This document shows positions 1 to 7,776 of a DNA stretch of 64,000 bases, piece by piece (the first letter of the stretch is position 1; each line of letters begins with the position of its first letter). Origin of the DNA: Microlunatus parietis (GTDB lineage Bacteria; Actinomycetota; Actinomycetes; Propionibacteriales; Propionibacteriaceae); assembly GCF_013407955.1 (NCBI RefSeq), contig NZ_JACCBU010000001.1, positions 5,456,001 through 5,520,000 on the forward strand, in the 5' to 3' direction. Below the pieces are notes generated by a model. That model searched no databases. It was not told the DNA's origin and saw only the letters and a list, made by a program, of their open reading frames with translations. Both the position numbers and the translations under genes were made by a program.

Positions 1-405
1 CAGGCTGAGCAGCGCGGCCAGGACAGCGTTCGCGACCCGGGAGTGCAACGGCCAGGATCGCCGCCCGACGGGACGCCGCCGGCCGCAGACAAGGTCGACG
101 GGACCGTCGACCAGCACGGCCACCAGAGCCGGCAGTTCCACCGGATCGATGGTGGCGTCGCAGTCCATGATCACCACCAGGTCCGCCGTCGCCGCAGCCA
201 GCCCGGCCTGCACGGCCGCCCCGTAGCCGCGTCGTGGTTCGTGCACCACCAGCGCCCCGAGCCCGGCGGCGATCACGTCGCTGCCGTCACTGGAGCCGTT
301 GTCCACCACAATTGCCCGGTACCGCCGCGGCAGCCGGGCCATGATCCACGGCAGCGCGGCGGCCTCGTCGAGGCAGGGAAGGATGACGTCGACCCGATGC
401 TCCAT
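1..405 (-). CDS. Family 2 glycosyltransferase, C-terminus cut by window edge
   Basis: Reading leftwards from the ATG at 405-403, the frame is open to the window edge (135 codons). The protein begins MEHRVDVILPCLDEAAALPW, followed by an IVVDNGSSDGS segment and a VVIMDCDATIDP segment. This is the GT-A fold of GT2 enzymes: the nucleotide-sugar binding start, then an acidic motif (here DCDA, where many relatives have DxD) that binds metal and sugar nucleotide. Small GT2 proteins of this kind often make polyprenol-phosphate sugars that feed membrane GT-C transferases. The divergently transcribed multi-spanning protein at 520 would fit as a partner, but the donor sugar cannot be told from the sequence. 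The C-terminal part lies outside the window. Confidence 0.85.
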   Translation of the reverse strand, partial: MEHRVDVILPCLDEAAALPWIMARLPRRYRAIVVDNGSSDGSDVIAAGLGALVVHEPRRGYGAAVQAGLAAATADLVVIMDCDATIDPVELPALVAVLVDGPVDLVCGRRRPVGRRSWPLHSRVANAVLAALLSL

Positions 406-506
406 GCCTCGAACCTTTCAAGTGCGGCCCTTACGGATCGAGGGTCAGGTTCTTACCGATCTCTTTCGGGTCCGGCAGCGCGGTGGTTCCGGACGACCGG
501 CGACAC

Positions 507-512
507 TAGGGT
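507..512 (+). promoter_or_regulatory. -10 box of a probable leaderless promoter
   Basis: TAGGGT ends seven bases before the GTG at 520, so transcription would start at or next to the start codon. The same geometry recurs at other genes in this window. No convincing -35 is visible. Confidence 0.45.
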
Positions 513-519
513 CCGAAGG

Positions 520-1869
520 GTGATCAAGTCGGACGGGATCGCGGTCGGTGCGGCGTGCTTCTTGATCATCGCTGCGGCGGCCGTCGGTGCGTGGCTGCTC
601 GCGACCGGCGTCCGGATCGAGGTGTACGCGCCGCCGCTGTTCGGCTGGCTGTCGCCGAGGCTCGGTCCGGGCACGCCGGCCGTGATCGGCTTGTCGGTCA
701 TCGCCATCGTCGTCGCCCGCCGGTTCGCCGCCGAGCAGTCCTGGCGCCGGGTCATGATCATCGGCTATCTGGCCGCCGTCGCCTGGACGGTGTCGCTGGC
801 CATGATCGACGGCTGGTCCGGCGGCCTCGGTTCCCGGTTGACCAACGGGCACGAATATCTGCACGAGTTGGGCCGGATCGAGTCGCTCGGCGTGTTCTTG
901 GCCACGTTCACTGATCACATTCTTGACTTTCAGCCCGGCAGTTGGGTGACGCACGTCGCGGGTCATCCGCCGGGGGTGACGGCGTTGTTCTGGATCCTGG
1001 ATCGGCTCGGGCTGGGCGGCGGCGACTGCGCGGCGGTGATCATCGTCCTGAGCGGCTGCCTGGCGGCGGTCGCGATCCCGACGGTCGTGTCGTCGCTCGG
1101 CGCGCCGGAGGCGGCCCGCCGGATCGTCCCGTTCACCGTCTTCCTGCCCGGCGCGCTCTGGGTCGGTGTCTCGGCCGACGGGCTGTTCGCGGGTGTCGCC
1201 GCGGCCGGGCTGGCGCTGATCGTGGCCGGGGTCCGCAGCCGCTGGGCCGGCTGGCCGATCCCGGTGATCGCCGGCGGGTTGCTGCTCGGCCTGGTCCCGT
1301 ACCTCTCCTACGGTTTGATCTTGTACGGCCTCGTCGTCGCGGCGGCCGCCGGGCTCACACTGCGACTGGACGGCCGGCGGGTGATCGGCCGCTGGCTGGT
1401 GGGCACCGGCGCGGTCGCTCTAGTCGCTGTGATCTTCACGGTGGCCGGCTTCGCTTGGTGGGAAGGATTGTCGCTGGTGCACACCCGCTACTACCAGGGC
1501 GTCGCCGCCGACCGGCCGTACTCCTATTTCGTGTGGGCCAACCTGGCCGCGTTCCTGATCATGGTCGGGCCGATCGCGGCGGCCGGCCTGGTCCGTGCCG
1601 TGCGCGCCCTGCCCGGACTCGGCGGCCCGCGGTGGCCGGCGGCCGAGCACCTTGTGCCCGCGGTCCTGGCCCTGGCGGGACTCGCCACGGTGTTGCTGGC
1701 CGACCTGTCCGGCCTGTCGAAGGCCGAGACGGAACGGATCTGGCTCCCGTTCGGCTACGTCGTGATCATCGCCGCCGCCCTGCTGCCGACCGTCTCGGCG
1801 CGGGCCGGCCTCACGCTCTCCGTCGTCCTGACCGTCGTCGCCGCACACCTGATCTGGACACCCTGGTGA
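520..1869 (+). CDS. Polytopic membrane protein, GT-C glycosyltransferase-like
   Basis: This 449-residue protein is made almost entirely of hydrophobic helices; I count about ten to eleven. After the first two helices comes a long outer loop with the motif VAGHPPG near residues 145-152, typical of actinobacterial membrane proteins of the GT-C/GT39-like type, which take sugars from polyprenol-phosphate donors on the outer face of the membrane. The divergent GT2 gene at 1-405 may supply that donor. The GTG at 520 is chosen because the first transmembrane helix starts a few residues later and a TAGGGT box sits seven bases upstream. The frame is open further upstream, but that part reads as non-coding low-complexity sequence. 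The response-regulator gene follows at once. The exact substrate is unknown. Confidence 0.7.
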   Translation: MIKSDGIAVGAACFLIIAAAAVGAWLLATGVRIEVYAPPLFGWLSPRLGPGTPAVIGLSVIAIVVARRFAAEQSWRRVMIIGYLAAVAWTVSLAMIDGWSGGLGSRLTNGHEYLHELGRIESLGVFLATFTDHILDFQPGSWVTHVAGHPPGVTALFWILDRLGLGGGDCAAVIIVLSGCLAAVAIPTVVSSLGAPEAARRIVPFTVFLPGALWVGVSADGLFAGVAAAGLALIVAGVRSRWAGWPIPVIAGGLLLGLVPYLSYGLILYGLVVAAAAGLTLRLDGRRVIGRWLVGTGAVALVAVIFTVAGFAWWEGLSLVHTRYYQGVAADRPYSYFVWANLAAFLIMVGPIAAAGLVRAVRALPGLGGPRWPAAEHLVPAVLALAGLATVLLADLSGLSKAETERIWLPFGYVVIIAAALLPTVSARAGLTLSVVLTVVAAHLIWTPW

Positions 1870-1874
1870 CGGGG

Positions 1875-2582
1875 ATGGAGCAGACTGTCACCGTGCAACG
1901 GGTTCTGGTGGTCGACGACGACGAGACGGTACGCGACGTCGTCCGCCGCTACCTGTCCCGGGAGGGCTACCAGGTGCTGGAGGCCGGGACCGGCCCGGAC
2001 GCGCTGGCGGTGTTCCGGGCGGAGCGGCCGGACCTGGTCGTGCTCGACCTGATGCTGCCCGGCGCCGACGGACTCGAACTGTGCCGGACGATGCGGGCCG
2101 AGGCACCGGTCGGCGTGATCATGCTGACCGCACTCGGCCTCGAGTCGGACCGGGTGGTCGGGCTGGAGCAGGGCGCGGACGACTACGTGGTCAAGCCGTT
2201 CAGCCCGCGGGAGTTGACGTTGCGGGTGGCCCGGCTGCTCGAACGGCTCGACCCGCCGGCGCCGCGGAGCGTGCCGGAACAGAGGCTGACCGACGGCGAT
2301 CTGATCATCGACACCGAGGCCCGGACCGCACACCGGGGCGACGTGCCGCTCGGACTGACCGGCCGGGAGTTCGACCTGCTGGTGTTCCTGGTCGGGCACG
2401 CCGGCCGGGCGTTCACCCGGAAGGAGTTGCTGGAGCGGGTCTGGGACTGGTCCTTCGGCGACGACTCCACGGTCACCGTGCACGTCCGCCGGCTCCGGGA
2501 GAAGATCGAGGACGACCCGTCCCAGCCGCGCCGGCTGGTCACGGTCTGGGGCCGCGGCTACCGCTACGACCGGGAGCCGTGA
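1875..2582 (+). CDS. OmpR/PhoB-family response regulator
   Basis: A 235-residue two-domain regulator. The receiver domain (about residues 8-120) has the acidic pair in VVDDDETV, the phosphorylation site Asp58 in VVLDLMLPGADG, the Thr in IMLTA and the Lys in DDYVVKPFS. A winged-helix DNA-binding domain follows (about 135-235), with LTGREFDLLVFL and the recognition region near VTVHVRRLREKIE. ATG 1875 is used; GTG 1866 overlaps the previous stop codon, and GTG 1893 would still keep the whole receiver domain. The stop codon overlaps the start of the kinase gene (TGATG), so the two are translationally coupled. It should act on promoters in response to the partner kinase; the signal is unknown. Confidence 0.92.
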   Translation: MEQTVTVQRVLVVDDDETVRDVVRRYLSREGYQVLEAGTGPDALAVFRAERPDLVVLDLMLPGADGLELCRTMRAEAPVGVIMLTALGLESDRVVGLEQGADDYVVKPFSPRELTLRVARLLERLDPPAPRSVPEQRLTDGDLIIDTEARTAHRGDVPLGLTGREFDLLVFLVGHAGRAFTRKELLERVWDWSFGDDSTVTVHVRRLREKIEDDPSQPRRLVTVWGRGYRYDREP

Positions 2583-3604
2583 TGGACGACCTGCTGCACA
2601 TCCTGCCCTGGGCGGCGCTGGCCTGCGTGCTGACGACCATGATCGAACTCGTCGTGCTCAGGCTGGTCCGGGACCGGCCGGCCGAGGTCATGATCACCGT
2701 CTTGGTGGTGGTGCCGATCCTGGCCGTGTTGATCTTCGTCGTCATGATCAGCGGGTTCATGTTCACGCCCCAACTGGGCTGGACCGCGATCACCTGCAGC
2801 CTGATCGCGGTCGCCGTGATCCCGACCGCGGTGGTGCTGGGTCGCCGGATCACCCGGCGCGGCATCCAGGCCGAGGCGGCGCGAGCAGCCGAGCGGCAGG
2901 TCGACGCGTCCCGGCGGGAACTGGTCGCCTGGGTCAGCCACGACCTGCGCACCCCGCTGTCCGGGATCCGCGCGATGAGTGAGGCGCTGCAGGACGGCGT
3001 CGTCACCGATCCGGCGGAGGTGGCCGGTTACGCGGGCCGGATCTCCGCCGAGACCGACCGGCTGTCCCGGATGGTCGACGATCTGTTCGAACTGTCCAAG
3101 ATCACCGCCGGCGCACTGAAGCTGACCTACCGACCGGTGCCGCTGGAGGACACCGTCTCGCAGGCCGTCGACGCGGTGAGCGTCACCGCGGTCCGGCGCG
3201 GCGTGGCCCTCGAGGTCGACCCGCCGGTCAGCTGGCCGACCGTGTCCGGCTCCGGCCCCGAACTGGACCGGGTGCTGCGCAACCTGTTGATCAACGCCGT
3301 CCGGCACACGCCCGACGGGGAGTCGGTGATGATCATCGCCCGAGTCGACGGGGGTACCGCCCGGGTCACGGTCCAGGACGGTTGCGGCGGCATTCCGGAA
3401 GCCGAGTTGCCGCGGGTGTTCGAGGTCGGTTTCCGCGGCGGCAGCGCGCGCACGCCAGGGATCGACGACCCGCAGACCGGCGCCGGTCTCGGCCTGGCGA
3501 TCGTCCGCGGCCTCGTCGAACTGCATCGCGGCACCGTGACCGTACGCAATCACGGCCCGGGCTGCCGCTTCGAGGTGACCCTTCCGCTCGCACTCGTTCC
3601 CTGA
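2582..3604 (+). CDS. Membrane sensor histidine kinase
   Basis: A 340-residue kinase. Two or three transmembrane helices fill roughly residues 1-95 with almost no extracytoplasmic domain between them, so the signal is probably sensed in the membrane or through a partner protein. The HisKA domain carries WVSHDLRTPLSG with the phospho-acceptor His120. The HATPase domain has the N box (NLLINAVRHTPDG), the G1 box (DGCGGIP) and the G2 box (GAGLGLAIVRGLVELH). It starts on the base that closes the response-regulator stop codon and should phosphorylate Asp58 of that protein. The end of the gene runs into a dispersed 21-base repeat. Confidence 0.93.
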   Translation: MDDLLHILPWAALACVLTTMIELVVLRLVRDRPAEVMITVLVVVPILAVLIFVVMISGFMFTPQLGWTAITCSLIAVAVIPTAVVLGRRITRRGIQAEAARAAERQVDASRRELVAWVSHDLRTPLSGIRAMSEALQDGVVTDPAEVAGYAGRISAETDRLSRMVDDLFELSKITAGALKLTYRPVPLEDTVSQAVDAVSVTAVRRGVALEVDPPVSWPTVSGSGPELDRVLRNLLINAVRHTPDGESVMIIARVDGGTARVTVQDGCGGIPEAELPRVFEVGFRGGSARTPGIDDPQTGAGLGLAIVRGLVELHRGTVTVRNHGPGCRFEVTLPLALVP

Positions 3605-3621
3605 GCCCGTCGAAGGGCAAG
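3601..3621 (+). repeat. Dispersed intergenic repeat, copy 1
   Basis: CTGAGCCCGTCGAAGGGCAAG lies across the stop codon of the kinase gene. The same element with at most one or two changes is found at 40417-40437 and 61499-61519. The CCCT and AGGG ends, with the preceding bases, can form a short hairpin. Confidence 0.7.
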
Positions 3622-3657
3622 CTCGATCCGGCCTGGCAGCCTTTGATCAGTGCGCGG

Positions 3658-4704
3658 TCAGGCCGCGTGCGGAAGATCGTTCCGGGTCCGCCGGGCGACC
3701 TTCGCCCACGCGTCGAGCAACCGGTCGGCCGAGCCGCCGACCGGGCCGACCGCGTCGTAGAGCACGTCCTCGTCCGGCAGCTTCGCGTCCTTGATCGCCG
3801 GCACCGCCTCGGCCGGATCGTCGATCGTGGCCGAGCAGACGTCGAGCAGGTAATCCGGGACGGTCAGCGCCGGGTCGACGCAGCCGACCACCGGCACCCC
3901 GGCCGCCGCGATCAGCGGGAACACGGTGCCCGGGATCCCGATCGCGGCCTCGGCGCGCGCGGACGCCTGCAGGGACGGGACCGTGCTGAGCTCGTACCGG
4001 CTCCACAGCTTCGGGTCCTCCCGCGGATGCAGCCCGACCAGGATGTGCCGGCCGTCGGCCTGCAGCCGTTCCGCCGCGTCCAGCAGCAACTGGGTGCCCG
4101 GCGCGGCGCCGCCGGTCTGGTCCGGATAGGTGACGCTGGTCAGCACCAGGACGGTGCCCGGCTCCGGAGCCCGTACCGGAAGGGAATCGGTCTGCGGCGA
4201 GCCGACCACCCGGATCCGCCGGTGACTGCCCAGATAGGCAGCGAAGGCACGGCCCTCGGCCGGCGACGACGAGGTGATCATCTTCAGCCGGCGCCGGAAC
4301 TCCTCGGCGTGCGGCGCCTCGACCGGATTCAGGTACGCCAGCGAGGTCGCCGCCAACGGCAACCGGGGCAGCGCCGCCGCGCACTCTGCCGGCCAGTCGG
4401 CGGCTCCGGTGATCACCAGCAGGTCGGCCTCCGGTACGTCGTCCAGCGTCGCCACCGGCACCGGGTCGGCCGGATCGACGGAGCCGAGGTCCGGCACCAG
4501 TTGCGTGATCGCCCAGCCGCGCCGCTCGGCCGCGGCCAGCAGCGGCTTGACGTGGTACGTGCCCCACGGCTCGTTGGTGGCCACCAACACCCGGGCCCTC
4601 GGCTTCGGCCGCGCCCAGGCCGGTGCTGCCAGCGAAAGGGTCGCGGCGCCACCCACGGCACCGGCCAGCAGGGCGCGACGAGACAGTCCCCGAACCTGTT
4701 CCAT
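3658..4704 (-). CDS. Exported protein, possible GT-B-like fold, function unknown
   Basis: A 348-residue protein whose N-terminus contains SRRALLAG followed by a hydrophobic stretch and APAWA, a twin-arginine-type signal peptide. The mature part starts RVLVATNEPWGTYHVKPLL, and later contains ILVGLHPREDPKLWSRY and GIPGTVFPLIAAAGVPVVG. These resemble the two nucleotide-binding halves of GT-B or UDP-sugar epimerase proteins, but an exported enzyme of that type would be odd, so I leave the function open. ATG 4704 has a TAGCCT box seven bases upstream, which supports a leaderless transcript. It stands between the two-component pair, which converges on it, and the sigma factor gene, with no operon partner. 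Confidence 0.55.
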   Translation of the reverse strand: MEQVRGLSRRALLAGAVGGAATLSLAAPAWARPKPRARVLVATNEPWGTYHVKPLLAAAERRGWAITQLVPDLGSVDPADPVPVATLDDVPEADLLVITGAADWPAECAAALPRLPLAATSLAYLNPVEAPHAEEFRRRLKMITSSSPAEGRAFAAYLGSHRRIRVVGSPQTDSLPVRAPEPGTVLVLTSVTYPDQTGGAAPGTQLLLDAAERLQADGRHILVGLHPREDPKLWSRYELSTVPSLQASARAEAAIGIPGTVFPLIAAAGVPVVGCVDPALTVPDYLLDVCSATIDDPAEAVPAIKDAKLPDEDVLYDAVGPVGGSADRLLDAWAKVARRTRNDLPHAA

Positions 4705-4711
4705 GATCGGC

Positions 4712-4717
4712 AGGCTA
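4712..4717 (-). promoter_or_regulatory. -10 box of a probable leaderless promoter
   Basis: On the minus strand TAGCCT ends seven bases before the ATG at 4704, the same spacing as at 507, 45566 and 57987. Confidence 0.4.
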
Positions 4718-4744
4718 GGAGTCCCGTTTGAACGCCGGGTGAAC

Positions 4745-6025
4745 TCAGCCGGTGAGCTCGGCCAGCTTGCCGACCAGCACCGATCGCTCCCGCTCGTTGC
4801 CGCACAGCTCCACGGCGCGCTCCAGTTCGGCCCGGGCCTCGGCGGTCCGGCCGAGCCGGCGGTACAGCTCGCCGCGGACGGTGGGCAGCAGGTGCGAGCC
4901 GGCCAGCGTCTTGTCGTCGGCGAGCCGGTCGACCAGGGGGAGCGCCGCGGCTGGCCCGTCGGCCATCGACACCGCGACGGCACGGTTCAGGTCGACGATC
5001 GGGGAGCGCGTGAGCCTGCCCAGCGCCGCGTACAGCATCACGATCCGCGGCCAATCGGTCGCGTCCACCGACGGCGCGACGGCGTGACATTCGGCGATCG
5101 CCGCCTGCAGCCCGTACGCGCCGAGACCGCGGCCGGACGCCGTGGCGCGGGCCAGCGCGGCCCGTCCCCGCTGGATCGCCGGCCGGTCCCACCGGTTCCG
5201 GTCCTGATCTTCGAGCAGCACCGGCTCGCCGTCCGGCCCGGTCCGGGCGGGGAAGCGGGCCACCGTCAGTTCGAGCAGCGCCAACAGTCCGTACGCCTCG
5301 GGCTGGTCCGGCATCAAGCGGGTCAGCACCCGGGCCAGCCGGGCCGCCTCGCCGGCAAGATCGAAACGGATCAGGTCCGCGCCGGAGCTCGCCGTGGAGC
5401 CCTCCGTGAAGATCAGATAGATCACGTTGAGCACCGAACCGAGCCGCTCGCCGCGTTGCTCGGCCGGCGGCACCTCGAACGGCACCTGGGCGGCGGCGAG
5501 CGACTTCTTGGCCCGGGTGATCCGGGCCTGCACGGTCGCCGTCGGCACCAGGAACGCCTTCGCGATCTCGTCGCTGGTCAGCCCGCCGACGACCCGCAGC
5601 GTCAACGCGACCCGGGCCTCCTTGGCCAGCACGGGATGGCAGGAGATGAAGATCAACGCGAGCACGTCGTCGTCGATCCGGTCCGGATCCCAGAGCTCGG
5701 CCTCGTGGTCCGAGTCGGGCGCACCACCGGACGTGGCACCTCCCTCACCAAGATCACGGGCCATGGCCGCATACCTCTCGTCGAGCGCCGAACGGCGGCG
5801 GAAACCGTCGATGGCGCGGCGCCGGCCGACCGTCAGCAGCCAGCCGGCGGGATTGTTCGGTACGCCCTCCCGCGGCCAGGTCACCAGAGCCTCGGCGAGC
5901 GCCTCCTGGGCGAGGTCCTCGGCCAGCACGAAATCGCCGGTGTAACGCGCGAGCGCACCGACGATCCGTGCCGACTCGATCCGCCAGACGGCGGCGACCG
6001 CCTCCCGGCCGGTCGGATCACTCAT
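4745..6025 (-). CDS. ECF42-type RNA polymerase sigma factor
   Basis: A 426-residue protein, far longer than a normal ECF factor. Region 2 lies near the N-terminus (LAEDLAQEALAEAL, then PAGWLLTVGRRRAID). Region 4 follows near residues 170-220 (ALTLRVVGGLTSDEIAKAFL, then TVQARITRAKKSL). The remaining 200 residues form the helical, TPR-like C-terminal extension typical of group ECF42, including VIYLIFTEG and YGLLALLEL. Known ECF42 factors need this extension for activity and are encoded next to DGPF proteins, as here. ATG 6025 is preferred because GGGGAC lies a few bases upstream; an in-frame ATG at 6037 would add four residues. Only 34 bases separate it from the upstream DGPF gene, so the two form an operon. 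Confidence 0.9.
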   Translation of the reverse strand: MSDPTGREAVAAVWRIESARIVGALARYTGDFVLAEDLAQEALAEALVTWPREGVPNNPAGWLLTVGRRRAIDGFRRRSALDERYAAMARDLGEGGATSGGAPDSDHEAELWDPDRIDDDVLALIFISCHPVLAKEARVALTLRVVGGLTSDEIAKAFLVPTATVQARITRAKKSLAAAQVPFEVPPAEQRGERLGSVLNVIYLIFTEGSTASSGADLIRFDLAGEAARLARVLTRLMPDQPEAYGLLALLELTVARFPARTGPDGEPVLLEDQDRNRWDRPAIQRGRAALARATASGRGLGAYGLQAAIAECHAVAPSVDATDWPRIVMLYAALGRLTRSPIVDLNRAVAVSMADGPAAALPLVDRLADDKTLAGSHLLPTVRGELYRRLGRTAEARAELERAVELCGNERERSVLVGKLAELTG

Positions 6026-6059
6026 GCCCGTCCCCACGGGCGGGGAGAACCTGCCTCAC

Positions 6060-6479
6060 TCAGAGCTGCCCGGTCGCCTCGCGCCAGGCCCGCTCCTTGG
6101 CGATCCACGGGTTGTCCTGCGGGAACTCGTCGATCGTCGTCACCCGCCGGATCTCGGTCTTGAAGCCCGCGCCGGCACCGGGCAGCCGCTTCGCCCACTC
6201 GACCGCCTCCTCCTTGGAGGCGACGTTGAGGATGTAGTAGCCGCCGAACAGCTCCTTGGTCTCGCCGTACGGGCCGTCGGTGACCACCGGCGGCTCGGAG
6301 CCGTGATCCACCACGACCCCCTCGCCTGCGTCGTCGAGCCCCTCGGCCGCGAGCAGCACGCCGGCTCGGATCAACTCGTCGTTGAACTTGCCCATCGTCT
6401 CGATGATCTCGTTGAAGTCGACGTCGGCCATGTTCGCGTACGCCTCGTCGGTGGCCCGCATGATCAGCATGTACTTCAC
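6060..6479 (-). CDS. DGPF (YCII-related) protein, ECF42 partner
   Basis: A 139-residue protein of the YCII-related/DGPF family. The family's namesake segment is here TDGPYGETKELFGGYYI (the fourth residue is Tyr, not Phe), followed by the usual EAVEWAKRLPGA region. The GTG start at 6479 has AGGAGAAG a few bases upstream; an ATG three codons later is the alternative. It is the first gene of the operon with the ECF42 sigma factor. DGPF proteins are the usual targets of ECF42 factors; their biochemical role is not established, and an enzymatic or sensory function is only suggested by the ferredoxin-like YCII fold. Confidence 0.9.
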   Translation of the reverse strand: MKYMLIMRATDEAYANMADVDFNEIIETMGKFNDELIRAGVLLAAEGLDDAGEGVVVDHGSEPPVVTDGPYGETKELFGGYYILNVASKEEAVEWAKRLPGAGAGFKTEIRRVTTIDEFPQDNPWIAKERAWREATGQL

Positions 6480-6528
6480 GGTTCTTCTCCTGTTGTTCCG
6501 GGTCTCTTTCGGACCCTCTCATCCCCAG

Positions 6529-6556
6529 GTCGAACGGGGTAGGACTCGGATCGACA
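6529..6556 (-). promoter_or_regulatory. Candidate ECF42-dependent promoter
   Basis: On the minus strand TGTCGA (6556-6551) is followed after 18 bases by CGAC (6532-6529). Published ECF42 target promoters carry TGTCGA at -35 and CGAC or CGTC at -10. The GTG of the DGPF gene lies about 50 bases downstream. Autoregulation of the operon is inferred. Confidence 0.4.
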
Positions 6557-6626
6557 TCCTGCCCGAACTTTTTTCGGATGTGTCGCCAGAACTCCTCAAC
6601 TCGGGCGCTGGAGGTGGATATCGGCT

Positions 6627-7652
6627 CTAGTGCTCGAGCTGAGGAGCTTTCGCGACACCTGTGCTCTCGCGGGCGATCAGGGTCCAGCCGGTGCGGCGGG
6701 TGGTGGGGCGGCCGTCGTAGCCGTCCAGCCGGCGCTGAACCAGGTCGAGGGTGTGGCCGGCGAGGCGGGGGAGGTCGGGGGCGATCGTGGTCAGGGTCGG
6801 CGTGCTGTAGCGGCCGTCCTCGATGTCGTCGAAGCCGGCGACGGCGATGTCGTCGGGGACCCGGATCCCGCGGCTGAGCAGGGTGCGCAGGGCGCCGAGG
6901 GCGAGCAGGTCGTTGTAGCCGAACACGGCGTCGGGCGGCGGGCCCGCGTCCAGCAGCCGGGCCATCGCGGCCGCGCCGTCGGCCCGCTGGAAGCTGCGGA
7001 TGCCGCCGACCAGAGCCGGGTCGAAGTCGATCCCGGCGGCGGCCAGGGCGCGCCGGTAGCCCCGGGTCCGGTGCTGGGCGGTCCGGCCCGCCGGCCGGGC
7101 CGGCTGCCCGATCGCCGCGATCCTGGTCCGGCCCTGCTCCAGCAGATGCCGGGTGACCGCCTCGGCGGCGGCCGCGTCGTCCATGATCACCCGGTCGAAG
7201 CCGCGGCCGGTCGGCTTCTCGCCGAGCAGCACCACCGGGGTGTCGCCGGGCTGATGGCGCAGTTCGGTGTCGTCCAGAGTGAGCGGGCTGAAGATGATCG
7301 CGTCGAACAGGGAGGCACGCTCCGGCCGGGTGACCAGATCCCTTTCCCTGGCAGGGTTTCCGGCGGTCCGCTCGATCAGCACCGTGAAGCCGCGCCGCTC
7401 GGCCTCGTCGACCACGGCGCTGGCGAGATCATGGAAGTACTGCACATCGAGCGGCAGCACCAGGGCGATCAGGCCGGACCTTCCGCGCTGTAGCCCGCGG
7501 GCCAGCAGGTTGGGCCGGTAGCCGAGTTCGTCGACCGCGGCCTGGACCCGGGCCCGGGTCTCGTCGGCGACCCAGGCGAAGTCGTTGATCACGTTCGAGA
7601 CCGTACGGACGGAAACACCCGCCCGCTGCGCCACGTCGCGTTGCGTCACCAT
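6627..7652 (-). CDS. LacI-family repressor of the GH43 locus
   Basis: A 341-residue regulator. The N-terminal helix-turn-helix reads VTQRDVAQRAGVSVRTVSNV, with the hinge helix at PNLLARGL, followed by a periplasmic-binding-protein-like sugar-sensing domain (IALVLPLDVQYFHDLASAV near its start and VFGYNDLLALGAL in its second half). ATG 7652 begins directly before the helix-turn-helix; longer frames upstream would run through the operators. GGGAGGG lies a suitable distance upstream. It is divergent from the sugar-binding lipoprotein gene, and the shared intergenic region holds two palindromes that are the probable binding sites. The inducer is likely a sugar released by the neighbouring GH43 enzyme. 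Confidence 0.92.
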   Translation of the reverse strand: MVTQRDVAQRAGVSVRTVSNVINDFAWVADETRARVQAAVDELGYRPNLLARGLQRGRSGLIALVLPLDVQYFHDLASAVVDEAERRGFTVLIERTAGNPARERDLVTRPERASLFDAIIFSPLTLDDTELRHQPGDTPVVLLGEKPTGRGFDRVIMDDAAAAEAVTRHLLEQGRTRIAAIGQPARPAGRTAQHRTRGYRRALAAAGIDFDPALVGGIRSFQRADGAAAMARLLDAGPPPDAVFGYNDLLALGALRTLLSRGIRVPDDIAVAGFDDIEDGRYSTPTLTTIAPDLPRLAGHTLDLVQRRLDGYDGRPTTRRTGWTLIARESTGVAKAPQLEH

Positions 7653-7700
7653 GTCCGCCACCCTCCCGCACTCCTCGATCTCAAGATCCTGCCGCACAAC

Positions 7701-7716
7701 CTTGCCACGCGGCAAG
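7701..7716. promoter_or_regulatory. LacI-type operator 1
   Basis: CTTGCCACGCGGCAAG has six-base inverted arms (CTTGCC and GGCAAG). It lies 49 bases upstream of the LacI gene start and is nearly identical to the palindrome centred 34 bases away. Confidence 0.7.
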
Positions 7717-7734
7717 GTTCGTGCCAGATTGGTC

Positions 7735-7750
7735 CTTGCCACGTGGCAAG
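7735..7750. promoter_or_regulatory. LacI-type operator 2
   Basis: CTTGCCACGTGGCAAG is a perfect 16-base palindrome 27 bases upstream of the lipoprotein start codon. With operator 1 it forms a pair suited to repressing both divergent genes, possibly by joint binding. Confidence 0.75.
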
Positions 7751-7776
7751 AAACGCAGGGGAACGAGGAGCACGAG

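Noticed and set aside
43..519. N-terminal extension of the membrane protein starting at 520
   Set aside because: The in-frame stretch from 43 is the complement of the GT2 gene and its upstream region; it reads as low-complexity Arg/His/Pro sequence.
6566..6582. A terminator for the LacI gene at CCGAA-AAAAG-TTCGG
   Set aside because: The stem has only five pairs and no T-run follows on the relevant strand; too weak to list as a feature.
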